A stretch of DNA of 35,127 nt from Planctomycetota bacterium (GCA_029977825.1 JAPOKD010000003.1:1-35127); one strand, 5' to 3'; numbered from the stretch's first letter, positions 18,897 through 27,817 are shown. The notes: a model not told the origin generated them from the sequence alone. Made by a program: numbers and translations.

Positions 18897-19658
18897 ATGG
18901 ATATTGCCAGTATCGTCGGCTTGCTTTTAGCGGTCGGCCTCATCATCGCCTCCATCATGCTGGGAGAAGCTCCCTTCACTGCCTTCTTGGATCTTCCTTC
19001 CATGTTGGTTGTGTTTGGTGGTGCTGTGGCCGCAGCCATGATCTGCTTTCCACTGCACAGCATGCTGAAAGCCCCGATGATCGCGCTCAAGGTGCTGATG
19101 AACAAAAACGAGGATCGAATTGGTTTGATCAACCAGATCGTTGAGCTCGCTGAAACAGCCCGCCGTGATGGACTTCTGGCCTTGGAATCGAAAGTACTGG
19201 AAATTGACAATCCACTTGTAAAGACCGGTATACAAATGGCCGTTGACGGCAGCACTCCGGATGTTGTTGAAGAAGTTCTGAGAACAGAAATCGAGGCGAT
19301 TGCCAGTCGCCACCGTGAAGGCAAAAGCATGATGGATCAGTTGGGAAGATTCGCACCTGCCTACGGAATGATCGGAACACTGATTGGACTGATCATGATG
19401 CTGCAGGACATGAGCGATCCCTCTGGAATTGGCAAAGGAATGGCTGTTGCGCTGATCACCACCTTGTACGGCGCGATCATTGCCAATGTGTTCTTCAGCC
19501 CGTTTGCCGAAAAACTGGGTCTGATGAGCCGTAACGAAATGGTCAGTTTCGAAATTGCGGTGCGCGGTGTGATGGCCATTCAATCTGGTGAAAGCCCTCG
19601 TGCGATCGATCAGAAACTAAGAACGTTTCTACCCCCGAAACAGCGTGATCTGGAGTAG
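18897..19658 (+). CDS. motA: Flagellar stator protein MotA
   Basis: Proton or sodium channel subunit of the flagellar stator; with MotB it forms the MotA5B2 ion-driven torque generator in the inner membrane. The 253 residues carry four helices: about 4-22, 35-52, 155-175 and 187-207. The cytoplasmic loop between helices 2 and 3 contains the charged region with RTEIEAIASRHREGKSMM. The conserved prolines appear in FAPAYGMIGT (helix 3) and FFSPFAEKL (end of helix 4). Length and N-terminus fit the short MotA/PomA type. It sits between flbD and motB; three bases separate its stop from motB. Confidence 0.96.
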   Translation: MDIASIVGLLLAVGLIIASIMLGEAPFTAFLDLPSMLVVFGGAVAAAMICFPLHSMLKAPMIALKVLMNKNEDRIGLINQIVELAETARRDGLLALESKVLEIDNPLVKTGIQMAVDGSTPDVVEEVLRTEIEAIASRHREGKSMMDQLGRFAPAYGMIGTLIGLIMMLQDMSDPSGIGKGMAVALITTLYGAIIANVFFSPFAEKLGLMSRNEMVSFEIAVRGVMAIQSGESPRAIDQKLRTFLPPKQRDLE

Positions 19659-19661
19659 GCC

Positions 19662-20438
19662 ATGAACGACGAACCAGAAGAAATGGGAATTCCCGAATGG
19701 GTCGTCACTTTTGGTGACATGATGAGTCTGTTGCTGACTTTCTTCATCATGCTTGTTTCGCTGAGTGAGATCAAAGACGACGAGACATATCAGAAACTGG
19801 TGGATTCTGTTCAACGCGAGTTCGGCTATTCACGTTCTTCGGAGTCTCTTTCACCGGGTAAAAAACGACCTCGCAAAACAGAGTTCACACCGCTGGCAAC
19901 CACCGGTCGGGCCAAACGCAAGGACACGACCAAAGGTGGAATTCCTGTCAAAGCTCCATCTGGCGAAGAGCCCCGAGTACGCATTGTGCGTCCTGGCCAA
20001 TTAACGGCCGTAGGCTCGGTGATTTTCTTCAAGATCGGAAAAGCATCACTCACCCCAGCGGCACGAAGCGAGATCAAGCAACTCGCAGACAAACTGCGGG
20101 GAAAACCCCAGAAAATTGAAATTCGCGGTCATGTGTCACCCGTTTACGCTAATCGCGTTGACGACACCAAACTAACCATACAGCTGGGCTTTGAGCGTGC
20201 ACTGAATGTACGACAGGCTTTGGTCAACGAAGAAGGCATCAATCCCGCAAGGTGCCGTGTCGCATCCGTTGGAGACAACGAGCCAGTGGACACCTCGGCA
20301 TCTGGTGATTCGAGCATTCCAAACCCGAGGGTCGAAGTATTCATGCTTAGTGAATCTTTCGCAGATCCAAACGAACGTGATTCCCAAAGAACACCTGCCA
20401 CAGCCAATGAGGCAACAAAGGAGAAAAGTAATGGCTGA
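19662..20438 (+). CDS. motB: Flagellar stator protein MotB
   Basis: Stator subunit that anchors the motor to peptidoglycan. Residues 10-34 are the single N-terminal helix with the plug of the family, WVVTFGDMMSLLLTFFIMLVSL, where Asp19 is the ion-carrying aspartate. A basic linker (about 55-100) leads to an OmpA-like peptidoglycan-binding domain (about 108-230) with VIFFKIGKASLTPAA, IRGHVSP, and NPRVEVFML near its end. GGAG lies nine bases before the ATG, inside the end of motA. The gene overlaps the start of fliL by eight bases, so motA, motB and fliL are probably coupled. Confidence 0.95.
   Translation: MNDEPEEMGIPEWVVTFGDMMSLLLTFFIMLVSLSEIKDDETYQKLVDSVQREFGYSRSSESLSPGKKRPRKTEFTPLATTGRAKRKDTTKGGIPVKAPSGEEPRVRIVRPGQLTAVGSVIFFKIGKASLTPAARSEIKQLADKLRGKPQKIEIRGHVSPVYANRVDDTKLTIQLGFERALNVRQALVNEEGINPARCRVASVGDNEPVDTSASGDSSIPNPRVEVFMLSESFADPNERDSQRTPATANEATKEKSNG
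20418..20423 (+). promoter_or_regulatory. Ribosome binding site of fliL
   Basis: AAGGAG ends seven bases before the ATG at 20431, inside the end of motB. It settles the fliL start against longer in-frame options that would run back to about 20206 through the motB coding region. Confidence 0.7.
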
Positions 20439-20979
20439 GAACGAGCAAAAAACAGAAGATACCACTCCTGTCGCCAGTGGTCTGGGTGGCCGCGGCATGA
20501 TCATCGCATTCGTTTCCGTCGTCGTTCTGATGGAAACAGCAATGTTCTTCTTTTTCATTCCAAGTGCTGATGAAGTCAGTGCCTTGGCCGAGGAGCGTTT
20601 GGTCGCATCGATTCAAAAGGGTGAAAACGATGCCGAAAAGAAAATCAAAGACGAAAATCAGATCAAAGAATGTACGATCGGAAAGTTTGGCGAGACCTTC
20701 AGCCCTCAGGACACCGAGCTTACCTACCGGGTTGAAATAGAGGTCTATGGTCTGGTGAAAGAAAAGCACGCAGATGACTTCCAAACCGAATTCGAAGAAA
20801 AAGAGGGGCGTCTGAGGACAGCAATTCGCCAAAAAATCCGCAATAGTGACCTCGAAGAGCTAAGCAAGAACAATTTGGGCTTGCTAGAACGACGCATTTT
20901 GACGGAATGTAACCATCTACTGAAAGACGATCTGTTGATGGGCGTTGGATTTACCAGCTATCAACTCATCGAACAGTGA
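20431..20979 (+). CDS. fliL: Flagellar basal body protein FliL
   Basis: Single-pass inner membrane protein that surrounds stator units and supports torque. The order is: a short hydrophilic N-terminus, one helix at about 23-43 (MIIAFVSVVVLMETAMFFFF), then a periplasmic FliL domain. The C-terminal part has KEGRLRTAIRQKIRN and ends with GVGFTSYQLIEQ, the family's typical last beta strand. The length of 182 residues is normal. The start at 20431 is fixed by AAGGAG seven bases upstream; it overlaps motB by eight bases. Sequence is more divergent than motA and motB, as usual for FliL. Confidence 0.85.
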   Translation: MAENEQKTEDTTPVASGLGGRGMIIAFVSVVVLMETAMFFFFIPSADEVSALAEERLVASIQKGENDAEKKIKDENQIKECTIGKFGETFSPQDTELTYRVEIEVYGLVKEKHADDFQTEFEEKEGRLRTAIRQKIRNSDLEELSKNNLGLLERRILTECNHLLKDDLLMGVGFTSYQLIEQ

Positions 20980-21045
20980 TCCCATCTCGCAGCCTGAGTC
21001 CGTGAAACAGGCGCGGGAAACATTCTGGCATCAATTCCAGTCCAT

Positions 21046-21052
21046 GGAAGGA
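21046..21052 (+). promoter_or_regulatory. Ribosome binding site of fliN
   Basis: GGAAGGA ends seven bases before the GTG at 21060 and supports that codon as the start of fliN although no ATG is used. Confidence 0.6.
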
Positions 21053-21059
21053 CGACGCT

Positions 21060-21563
21060 GTGGCTGATCCAAACGACGAATCGACGCAAGCTGATGCAAC
21101 CGATGAAGTTGCTGCCCAAGAAATCACAGCCACCCAGAGTGATGGTGATGCTGTCTCCAATGATTCAGCAAAAGATGGCAATGACGTGCAGACGGCAGAC
21201 ATCGAAAAATTGCTTGATCAGGCAACAGAGTCTCTTGAAAAGGCAACCGGTGAAACAGCTTCGGGTGAAGCCGCGCCTGCCCCATTCGATCTCAATGATC
21301 TCTCACCAACAGTAGAAACTTCGGAACGACAACCCATCGATTTGCTTGGGGAAGTCGAAATGGACCTCCGAATTGAATTGGGGCGAACCCAAATGTGTCT
21401 CGATGAAGTCCTCCAGCTACGAGGCGGATCGGTTGTTGCACTCGACAAATTAGCGGGAGATCCTGTGGACGTTTTCGTCAACGGCCGACTGATCGCGCGC
21501 GGAGAAGTATTGGTCATGAACGACAATTTCTGTATACGAGTGACAGAACTGGTGGGCGCTTAG
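21060..21563 (+). CDS. fliN: Flagellar motor switch protein FliN with acidic N-terminal extension
   Basis: C-ring subunit of the flagellar switch. Residues about 93-167 are the SpoA (FliN) domain: IDLLGEVEMDLRIELG, then LDEVLQLRGGSVVALDKLAG, DPVDVFVNGRLIARGEV and the closing IRVTELVGA. Before it lies an acidic, low-complexity extension of about 90 residues rich in Asp, Ala, Thr and Glu, with the short peptide ADIEKLLDQA at 46-55, like the EIDALL peptide at the N-terminus of FliM and FliY. The GTG start has a good Shine-Dalgarno. It follows fliL after 80 bases; the usual fliM is absent between them. Confidence 0.9.
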   Translation: MADPNDESTQADATDEVAAQEITATQSDGDAVSNDSAKDGNDVQTADIEKLLDQATESLEKATGETASGEAAPAPFDLNDLSPTVETSERQPIDLLGEVEMDLRIELGRTQMCLDEVLQLRGGSVVALDKLAGDPVDVFVNGRLIARGEVLVMNDNFCIRVTELVGA

Positions 21564-21625
21564 GCTCACATGCCAGCGTTTTAGAAAATCATCAGGTTGC
21601 ATCACCACCTTGCGGAAAAACGGTT

Positions 21626-22354
21626 ATGAAGAAGTTGCTTTACCCTGCCTTGGCCGCAATTTTATGCGTTAGCATCTCTGCGGGCCACGCTTCAGGTCAG
21701 GAAGGTGCCAACCTGATCCGCAAGCCAGGTATCGCAAAGCCGGTCGCCGCAGATTCGATGCGTGTCCCGTTAACACACCGCATACCGTCAGCGCAAACAC
21801 CTCAGAACAGACTTGTAGAAAATACTTCGACGATCGGATCGGAGCAATCTGCAGCAAATGCCTTTCCCAGCCTGATACCAACTGCAGGTCCCAGTGACGG
21901 ATCCAACCTGGAAAGAAAACCACAGTCGGGATCCACCAGTCCCCTGATTACCGTCAGTTCCAGCTTGGCAGTTGTACTTGGCTTATTTGCAGCCTTGATC
22001 TGGGCCACCCGTAAGTTTGGCACGCGAGGAGGAGGTAACAAGAACATTCCCAAGGAGGTCTTCCAGACACTGGGGACTACCTCTATCGACCCGCGTACGC
22101 AAGTTTCACTACTACGATGTGGGCAACGAATTCTAGTCATTGCGCGCACTAACAATGGTGTGCATCCGCTGGGAGAAATCACTGATAAAGATGAGGTAAG
22201 CCATCTGATTGCCACTTGCACTGGTGACTCGAAGCAGGACTTCCATCGTGCGTTGGCATCCATTGAGTCGGAGCCCGCTGAATCTGGCTACATCGGCAGT
22301 CAAGCTGAAGCAGCAAACGCTCGCTCACGTGGTCGGTTGTTCGCGAGTGTTTGA
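21626..22354 (+). CDS. fliO: FliO-like flagellar export-gate assembly protein
   Basis: FliO helps the FliP/FliQ/FliR export gate assemble. The protein has a signal peptide (about 1-24, LLYPALAAILCVSISAGHASG), a Ser/Pro/Thr-rich periplasmic part, one helix at about 110-127 (SLAVVLGLFAALIWATRKFG), and a cytoplasmic domain. That domain has VFQTLGTTSIDPRTQVSLLRCGQRILVIA, the typical FliO pattern of a Lys/Arg-flanked beta sheet. The 242 residues include a longer periplasmic part than in E. coli FliO, as in some FliO/FliZ proteins. It follows fliN after 62 bases and is the last flagellar gene in the window; no fliP follows, because the next gene is on the other strand. Confidence 0.85.
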   Translation: MKKLLYPALAAILCVSISAGHASGQEGANLIRKPGIAKPVAADSMRVPLTHRIPSAQTPQNRLVENTSTIGSEQSAANAFPSLIPTAGPSDGSNLERKPQSGSTSPLITVSSSLAVVLGLFAALIWATRKFGTRGGGNKNIPKEVFQTLGTTSIDPRTQVSLLRCGQRILVIARTNNGVHPLGEITDKDEVSHLIATCTGDSKQDFHRALASIESEPAESGYIGSQAEAANARSRGRLFASV

Positions 22355-22404
22355 GCGACACAGTAGCTAAGACCATGAACGCGTCAGATCCCCATCAGGC
22401 CTTC

Positions 22405-23334
22405 CTACGACTTGGGTAACATTCCCAGACGCCTCAGCCAATTTTGACACAGTCCGGGCCACTGCGATGCGCCAGACAACTGTCGAGCCAAACCCACGCC
22501 GTGTCTTCCCTCGGGAAAAACATGAAACTCTGATGGTACGCGGTTTCTTTGCAATGCCAGGTAATAGTGCAAGCTGTTCTCGACCGGTACGACCTTATCC
22601 TCAGCAGTGTGGAAAATAAAAGTAGGAGGCGTATCTTTCGTCACCCTGCGTTCATTTGACAATTCCTCAATTAATTCCGGATCAGGATTTTTACCAATGA
22701 GGTTCTGCTGGCTTCCGCGGTGGGTATACGGTTTATCAAAGGCAATGACCGGATAACACAGAATTGAAAAATCCGGCCGTGATGAAACTCTTGCTATGGG
22801 ATCGTCGGATGCCGAATCAGCCGCCAGGAAATGCGTCGATACGGTTGAACACAAATGTCCACCGGCTGAGAAACCGATTACACCCAAACGCTCAGGATCA
22901 ATATTCAATTCTTTCGCCCTTGCTCTTAATGTTTGGATCGCACGCTGAGCATCCTGCATTGGCCTTGGATGCCCATAGCCTTTTCCATTGTTGCCCTTAC
23001 CGCGAAGGCGATAAGTGCAGATAGCAGACTGGATTCCCATCGCTGCGAACCAATCAGCAAACTCATACCCCTCATGTCCCATGGCATGTCCGTGGTACCC
23101 CCCCCCGGGCAAGATCACAACGGCAGCCGTGGGAAGCTCCGATGCAACCTGGGTGATGATCAGTTGCGGAACATCTCCATCTTTCTCACCGCCCGCGCCC
23201 GGTGCCCCACCGGGCCACAACAATTCGGTTTTGCGGCTAGCTGCTCCAGAATTTGCATCCTGCGCCCACGCGGGCAAGACAATCAGAATTGCCAGTGGCA
23301 GGAAAACGAAACTGGCTAAGGACCTTCGGATCAT
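22405..23334 (-). CDS. Secreted alpha/beta hydrolase, acetyl-esterase type
   Basis: A 309-residue exported enzyme. Its signal peptide (1-24) ends at AWA-QD. The oxyanion region is ILPGGGYHGHA, and the nucleophile elbow is GFSAGG with Ser156. The acid and base candidates are Asp in TAEDKVVP and His in EGRHGVGLA. The pattern is that of the BD-FAE/acetyl-xylan-esterase-like group, which removes acetyl or feruloyl esters from plant or algal polysaccharides, though xylan itself is not implied. I use ATG 23334 (MIRRSLAS) because it begins the signal peptide; a TTG 33 bases upstream would add eleven residues. It converges with fliO and stands alone. Confidence 0.85.
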   Translation of the reverse strand: MIRRSLASFVFLPLAILIVLPAWAQDANSGAASRKTELLWPGGAPGAGGEKDGDVPQLIITQVASELPTAAVVILPGGGYHGHAMGHEGYEFADWFAAMGIQSAICTYRLRGKGNNGKGYGHPRPMQDAQRAIQTLRARAKELNIDPERLGVIGFSAGGHLCSTVSTHFLAADSASDDPIARVSSRPDFSILCYPVIAFDKPYTHRGSQQNLIGKNPDPELIEELSNERRVTKDTPPTFIFHTAEDKVVPVENSLHYYLALQRNRVPSEFHVFPEGRHGVGLARQLSGASQWPGLCQNWLRRLGMLPKS

Positions 23335-23635
23335 CACAAACAACCTCTCGAGAGTATCAAACAGCAATTTGGTGCCTGCTGAATTTTAGACAAAAAGCCA
23401 GCCGCATGGTGCAGACCAGTTGTTTGGCCGGCGTTTTTCAATGCAACGCTCGACTGCGGCTGGTTTACGGACTTAACTGCTGGTGCCTCGACAGATTCGA
23501 TGACCCGCGAAATACCCTAGCTGCTGGATCTGATGTTGTCCCACCTGCCAAAAACGCTGCAAAAAGCTTAGGCTGGATTCCTGCTCCGCATCGCAAGAGG
23601 TTGCAAAGCACATGTCACCATGGATTTAAGTCGTC

Positions 23636-24532
23636 TTGTCAAGCTCCGTGTTCAACACTGAAACCAATGCTCGCACCACTGGCCAAAAGGTGGGCTGGAA
23701 GCTGTCTCTGTGGCGTGCCATTTTGAGCACAGCATTGGGCGAACGCCTCGTTTATCGTGGCGATTTTGCCTTGGGCACGCTGATGCGTTTCCTGCCCATC
23801 GTGACTCAAATATTTCTTTGGTACGCAATTTTCGACTCCATTGAAGCGACCCGCGGGGGCAATCTTGAAACCACTGAGATTCGTGGATTCCATTTCACTG
23901 ACATCGTTGCGTACTACCTGCTCACAATGGTCGCGAGAGCATTTTCCAGCATGCCCGGCCTGGCTTCGGGCATCGCCCGCGAAATTAGAGACGGAGAAAT
24001 CAAACGATACCTGATTCAGCCAATTGACCTGATCAGCTTTCTCCTGCTCACGCGGATCGCGCACAAATTGGCCTACTACGCCATTGCGATTCTTCCCTTT
24101 GCCCTCGTGTTTTTTCTGTGCCGCAACTACTTCGCCTCCGGTTGGCCCTCATGGCATGTGCTGGTTGCCTTCGCTGGCTCACTTGTCATGGGATTTCTGA
24201 TTGGTTTTTTTCTTGAAGCAGCGATTGGCATGATCGGATTCTGGTTCCTCGAAGTTTCGTCGCTTCTCTTTGTGTACATGCTGTTCAGTTTTTTTCTATC
24301 AGGACATATGTTTCCGTTGACCATGCTGCCGGACAACGTGGCAGCATTCGTGAATTTCCTGCCGTTAAAATATCTAGCTTATTTTCCCGCGGCTATTTTT
24401 CTCGGAAAGATACCTGAAGATGAACTGCCAATGGAACTTGCCATAGAAGCTTGCTGGCTGACCTTTTTCATCATCGTCTGCCGGATTGCATATTCCCGTG
24501 GTGTGCAACGCTACAGCGGTTTCGGGGGTTGA
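23636..24532 (+). CDS. ABC-2 type permease, first of a pair
   Basis: A 298-residue membrane protein with six hydrophobic helices and cytoplasmic N-terminus. It fits the ABC-2/DUF990 permeases (COG4587 type), where two such permeases pair with one ATPase. Features include LGERLVYRGDFALGTLMRFLPIV at 35-57 and the coupling stretch ASGIAREIRDGEIKRYLIQPID. The start is the TTG at 23636; a GTG at 23648 would serve equally, and neither has a clear Shine-Dalgarno. The next gene begins two bases after this stop. No ATP-binding protein gene lies beside them in the window, so the ATPase must be elsewhere. Substrate unknown. Confidence 0.8.
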   Translation: MSSSVFNTETNARTTGQKVGWKLSLWRAILSTALGERLVYRGDFALGTLMRFLPIVTQIFLWYAIFDSIEATRGGNLETTEIRGFHFTDIVAYYLLTMVARAFSSMPGLASGIAREIRDGEIKRYLIQPIDLISFLLLTRIAHKLAYYAIAILPFALVFFLCRNYFASGWPSWHVLVAFAGSLVMGFLIGFFLEAAIGMIGFWFLEVSSLLFVYMLFSFFLSGHMFPLTMLPDNVAAFVNFLPLKYLAYFPAAIFLGKIPEDELPMELAIEACWLTFFIIVCRIAYSRGVQRYSGFGG

Positions 24533-24534
24533 AG

Positions 24535-25404
24535 ATGCAACAGGAGTCAGGATCTGACCGAAAAAAGTACTGGAAGGTTTTTTTGACGTTTGCGCGCAAT
24601 AGCCTTGTTCGGGACATGACGTTCCGCACGAACTTTGTGCTGCAATGTGTCAGTAGCCTCGGCTGGACATTGATGAACGTTGGTTTCTATCTCATCATCT
24701 TCCAATACACCACTTCGATCGGCGCTGACAGTGGTTGGGACCGCGACAAGTTCTTTCTGTTCATTGCAACAACATGGTTCATAAACAGTCTGGTCCAAGC
24801 CTTCTTCATGCCTAATGCGGAAGAGTTCAGTGAGTTGATCCGCACCGGAGGCCTCGATTTTGCTCTCCTAAAACCAATAGACACTCAATTCCTGATCTCT
24901 TTCCGGCGAGTTGACTGGAGCGCGTTATCCAACTTTGCCGCAGGACTCATCATTGCCCTGGTCGCTTTGTACTCTCTCGCAACCCGACAGAATGATCCAA
25001 TGACACCAAGTATTCTGTCCATCGTACTTTACATCTTTTTCGTAGGCTGTGGTGTTGCCATCATGTACTCCTTGATGATCTGCTTGAGTGCTACCAGTAT
25101 CTGGTTGGGTAGAAATCAAACGTTGTACAACTTCTGGTTTTATATCACCAACTTCAGTCGCTATCCGATGGAAATATACGATCGTGGCTGGGGCAGACCA
25201 CTGTACGGATTTTTCACGTTCATCATCCCTGTCCTGTTAGTTGTGAATATTCCGGCGCGTATTCTTGCCAGACCAATCAGCCCCCAAACATCGGAAGATC
25301 AACTGCTGATTGCATGGGGCATTGCAGCAACACTACTAAGTCTTTGGATCAGCCGCTGGGTATTCAAACGCGCGCTACTCAGCTACCGGAGCGCAAGCTC
25401 GTGA
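24535..25404 (+). CDS. ABC-2 type permease, second of a pair
   Basis: A 289-residue membrane protein with six helices, of the COG3694-like DUF990 permease type. The N-terminal ARNSLVRDMTFRTNFVLQ precedes helix 1, and LIRTGGLDFALLKPIDTQFL is the conserved cytoplasmic coupling stretch, parallel to the one in the first permease. ATG 24535 lies two bases after the upstream stop, within GGGGTTGAAG that could act as the ribosome binding site; a longer in-frame reading would overlap the first permease. Both are expected to form one heterodimeric exporter. Confidence 0.82.
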   Translation: MQQESGSDRKKYWKVFLTFARNSLVRDMTFRTNFVLQCVSSLGWTLMNVGFYLIIFQYTTSIGADSGWDRDKFFLFIATTWFINSLVQAFFMPNAEEFSELIRTGGLDFALLKPIDTQFLISFRRVDWSALSNFAAGLIIALVALYSLATRQNDPMTPSILSIVLYIFFVGCGVAIMYSLMICLSATSIWLGRNQTLYNFWFYITNFSRYPMEIYDRGWGRPLYGFFTFIIPVLLVVNIPARILARPISPQTSEDQLLIAWGIAATLLSLWISRWVFKRALLSYRSASS

Positions 25405-25507
25405 TTGGCTGCTGACCTGACGATCTGACTGCGAGCAGCGCATCTTCCCGGCCAGCTCAAGCGATAATTCAGCTGACTTGCTACGTAGACTGAAGCGCGT
25501 GCATCAG

Positions 25508-27760
25508 TCACTTACTGTTGGAGTTTTTCCATTTCAAGACTGCAGGTGGCGACTCAATTCCTGCGGAGTTGACTGTAAAAACGCGGTATTCACGATTCTT
25601 CGCCCCCAAATCTTTCCGGTCAATCAATTGCATGATGGCAAGAGGCTGACTCGGAGTGCCAGAGTAGTTCATCACTTGAAACAGGGGTCGACCATAGCGA
25701 GACACTGGCTCCTCAGGCAGTCGGGCAATCGTTTCACCATTTCGCTCGATTCGAAATCCACCAATTCCACTTTCAAAATCAGCCTCTGCTTTCCAACTAA
25801 GCACGATACTGTCGCCATCTTTACGCGCAGACAATGAGTCAGGCGGCATCGGCGGAGACAAATCTGGCACACTTCCTAGCCGTAAAAACGCGGACCAACG
25901 AGATGCAAACAACTCATCAGGCAACCATGAAGCATCGTTTTTTTCATCCGGATAGTCGTCTGATGAAAAAACTTCACCCGACTCCAATCCAAACCATGAA
26001 CGCGACATATCAATCGGCCGCAATTCCGACGAGTTCGAAATGTCATCTGATAGCCGGAGACTCAAACAGCTATCAAAAAATGGAATCGCAAGATAACGCG
26101 AATCGCCACACTCATGGCCTGTGCGTGGATCAGGCGCGATACCGAACGGCGCACCTGAACGCCGATACGCAGTCTTCATCGCGTGCAAACCATCCCATGC
26201 ACGATGAAATCTTTCGTGAGTACGTTCTTTGGCACCGGGGCACGCCATCACCGGCACTTGATAAACGCCCGGTCTCAGTTCTGGTGCGACCACATCACCT
26301 TGATTCCAGTAACCAAATGCCGTGCCTGATTGCAGCCAAATCCCAACAATGCGTTCTGGATACATTGTTTGCATCAAACTTGCCCAGAATCCTCCACCAG
26401 AGTGTCCCCACAGGCACCATGGCACCTGATTCAGTTCGTCATGTCCCGTCTGTTCAGCAAATTGGCTCAGTGCTTGCAGGAATCGCTCAGCTGAGCCGTT
26501 TCTTGGATCACACCACTGACGACAGCCACTACCAACTCTTCCCTCATAGGACGAACCAAGTAACGCGCAGTCCCATTTTTTCGCCAGTGCTCGCCAGTGC
26601 AAATCACAGACTGCCGTCAGCCCGGCGTTGGACGCGCCTGGACCACAGCCATGTTGATGCACAATCACTCCCCGAATCTGATCAACGCCTGATGGCAACC
26701 AGAGATCATAATCCACAAACAGATCCAACTCTCCAGACATGCTCGAAGCGGGAAAATAACAACGATATACATCACGGTACTCCGGCTTCGAAGCGTCCTG
26801 ATGACGCAACACACGGGCAGCAATCTGCTTGCTGATATCTGCTGAGATTTTCTCAGCTTCGGCTAGTGGCAAGCCAGGCTTCATCCCCGGGCGATCGTGT
26901 CCCACATGACTTAACCAGGCTGCGTGCATGATTTTTTGCCGCCGATCAACCAGGGTTTGCAGAGACTCATCTGATTCAATCTGGTCGGGTAAACCCCAAG
27001 CTTTCAGCACGGCAGCGGCGAGCACGGTGTGTCCCTGATGGTTCAAGTGAACGCCATCAGGAGACATGGTGAACAGTGGATTTATCTTTCGTTTCGCCGT
27101 GACGTATTTTGAAACCGCTGAATGAAGGTCAATCACTCCTTCCACTTGGTCTTTTTGTTTCAGAACCCACTGGGCATAACGCGACATGACAGAATCGTAA
27201 CCGTCGTAAATCGCCTTCCATGAGTACTGTTTTTCACCTTTCGGCAAGAGCTTGCCTTGCTGCTTCAGCGGCAAAGAATCAAAAGCCGGCGGGGTCATCA
27301 GGAACAGCTTTGCATCAACAGCTTTCACTTTGGAAATAATCTGCTGAATGCCCGCCTGGTAGGCCGCGAAGCGTTCCTGGGAAAAGGGGTAGTAAATCCC
27401 ATCATTCATTCCATAACACGCGACCACAAGATCCGGTTGCGTCTTCTTCAAAGCGGCGTCGATTCTTGAGTGGACATTAGGTCTGGGAAACGGATGTTCC
27501 GGCTCCGACAGACCACTGCATGTCTCACTTGGTAGCCCCAGATTGATCAAGGTGCCCTCGTAACCTCGAAGACGCAATTGCGTTTCGACCAGAGAAATGT
27601 AGTCTCCAGCATGAGTGATTGAGTCACCGAGAAAGAGAATGCGTTTCGCTCCTGCGGGTAATACTTCCTCGGCAGAGGAGTCTGGTACCGATGCACAAAA
27701 CGCCAATACAAGTCCAAGCATTCCGAAAATGCGATGGGCAATCCTGATTTCAACGAACAT
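25508..27760 (-). CDS. Secreted SGNH hydrolase + alpha/beta hydrolase + FN3-like fusion
   Basis: A 750-residue exported protein with three parts. A signal peptide (1-31) is followed by an SGNH/GDSL esterase domain (about 40-280): FLGDSIT with nucleophile Ser47, YGMND for the oxyanion Asn, and SPDGVHLNHQGH with the Asp-His pair. A second hydrolase domain (about 310-600) has HQHGCGPG as oxyanion loop, LWGHSGGGFW with Ser454 and a late RTGHECG that may supply His. The last 110 residues have an FN3-like pattern (VLSWKAEADFESGIGGFRIERNG). ATG 27760 has GAGGAAG four bases upstream; a TTG at 27811 would add 17 residues with no role. It follows the symporter after 57 bases, suggesting deacylation of an imported glycan or organic ester. 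Confidence 0.85.
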   Translation of the reverse strand: MFVEIRIAHRIFGMLGLVLAFCASVPDSSAEEVLPAGAKRILFLGDSITHAGDYISLVETQLRLRGYEGTLINLGLPSETCSGLSEPEHPFPRPNVHSRIDAALKKTQPDLVVACYGMNDGIYYPFSQERFAAYQAGIQQIISKVKAVDAKLFLMTPPAFDSLPLKQQGKLLPKGEKQYSWKAIYDGYDSVMSRYAQWVLKQKDQVEGVIDLHSAVSKYVTAKRKINPLFTMSPDGVHLNHQGHTVLAAAVLKAWGLPDQIESDESLQTLVDRRQKIMHAAWLSHVGHDRPGMKPGLPLAEAEKISADISKQIAARVLRHQDASKPEYRDVYRCYFPASSMSGELDLFVDYDLWLPSGVDQIRGVIVHQHGCGPGASNAGLTAVCDLHWRALAKKWDCALLGSSYEGRVGSGCRQWCDPRNGSAERFLQALSQFAEQTGHDELNQVPWCLWGHSGGGFWASLMQTMYPERIVGIWLQSGTAFGYWNQGDVVAPELRPGVYQVPVMACPGAKERTHERFHRAWDGLHAMKTAYRRSGAPFGIAPDPRTGHECGDSRYLAIPFFDSCLSLRLSDDISNSSELRPIDMSRSWFGLESGEVFSSDDYPDEKNDASWLPDELFASRWSAFLRLGSVPDLSPPMPPDSLSARKDGDSIVLSWKAEADFESGIGGFRIERNGETIARLPEEPVSRYGRPLFQVMNYSGTPSQPLAIMQLIDRKDLGAKNREYRVFTVNSAGIESPPAVLKWKNSNSK

Positions 27761-27764
27761 TTTT

Positions 27765-27771
27765 CTTCCTC
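27765..27771 (-). promoter_or_regulatory. Ribosome binding site of the fusion hydrolase
   Basis: GAGGAAG on the minus strand, four bases before ATG 27760, is a strong Shine-Dalgarno. It decides this ATG, directly at the signal peptide, over the TTG further upstream. Confidence 0.65.
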
Positions 27772-27817
27772 GCGAGCGACAACACGCGTTTCCATCGTTT
27801 TTAAAAATCAATACGAC

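Noticed and set aside
23398-23463. Inverted repeat CCAGCCGC/GCGGCTGG upstream of the first ABC-2 permease.
   Set aside because: Arms of only eight bases, 50 bases apart, GC-rich; expected by chance in a window of this size.
25834-26835. A 333-codon plus-strand frame.
   Set aside because: It lies wholly antisense to the fusion hydrolase, whose catalytic motifs make the minus strand the real one. The translated product is His/Thr/Gln/Ser-rich and featureless.
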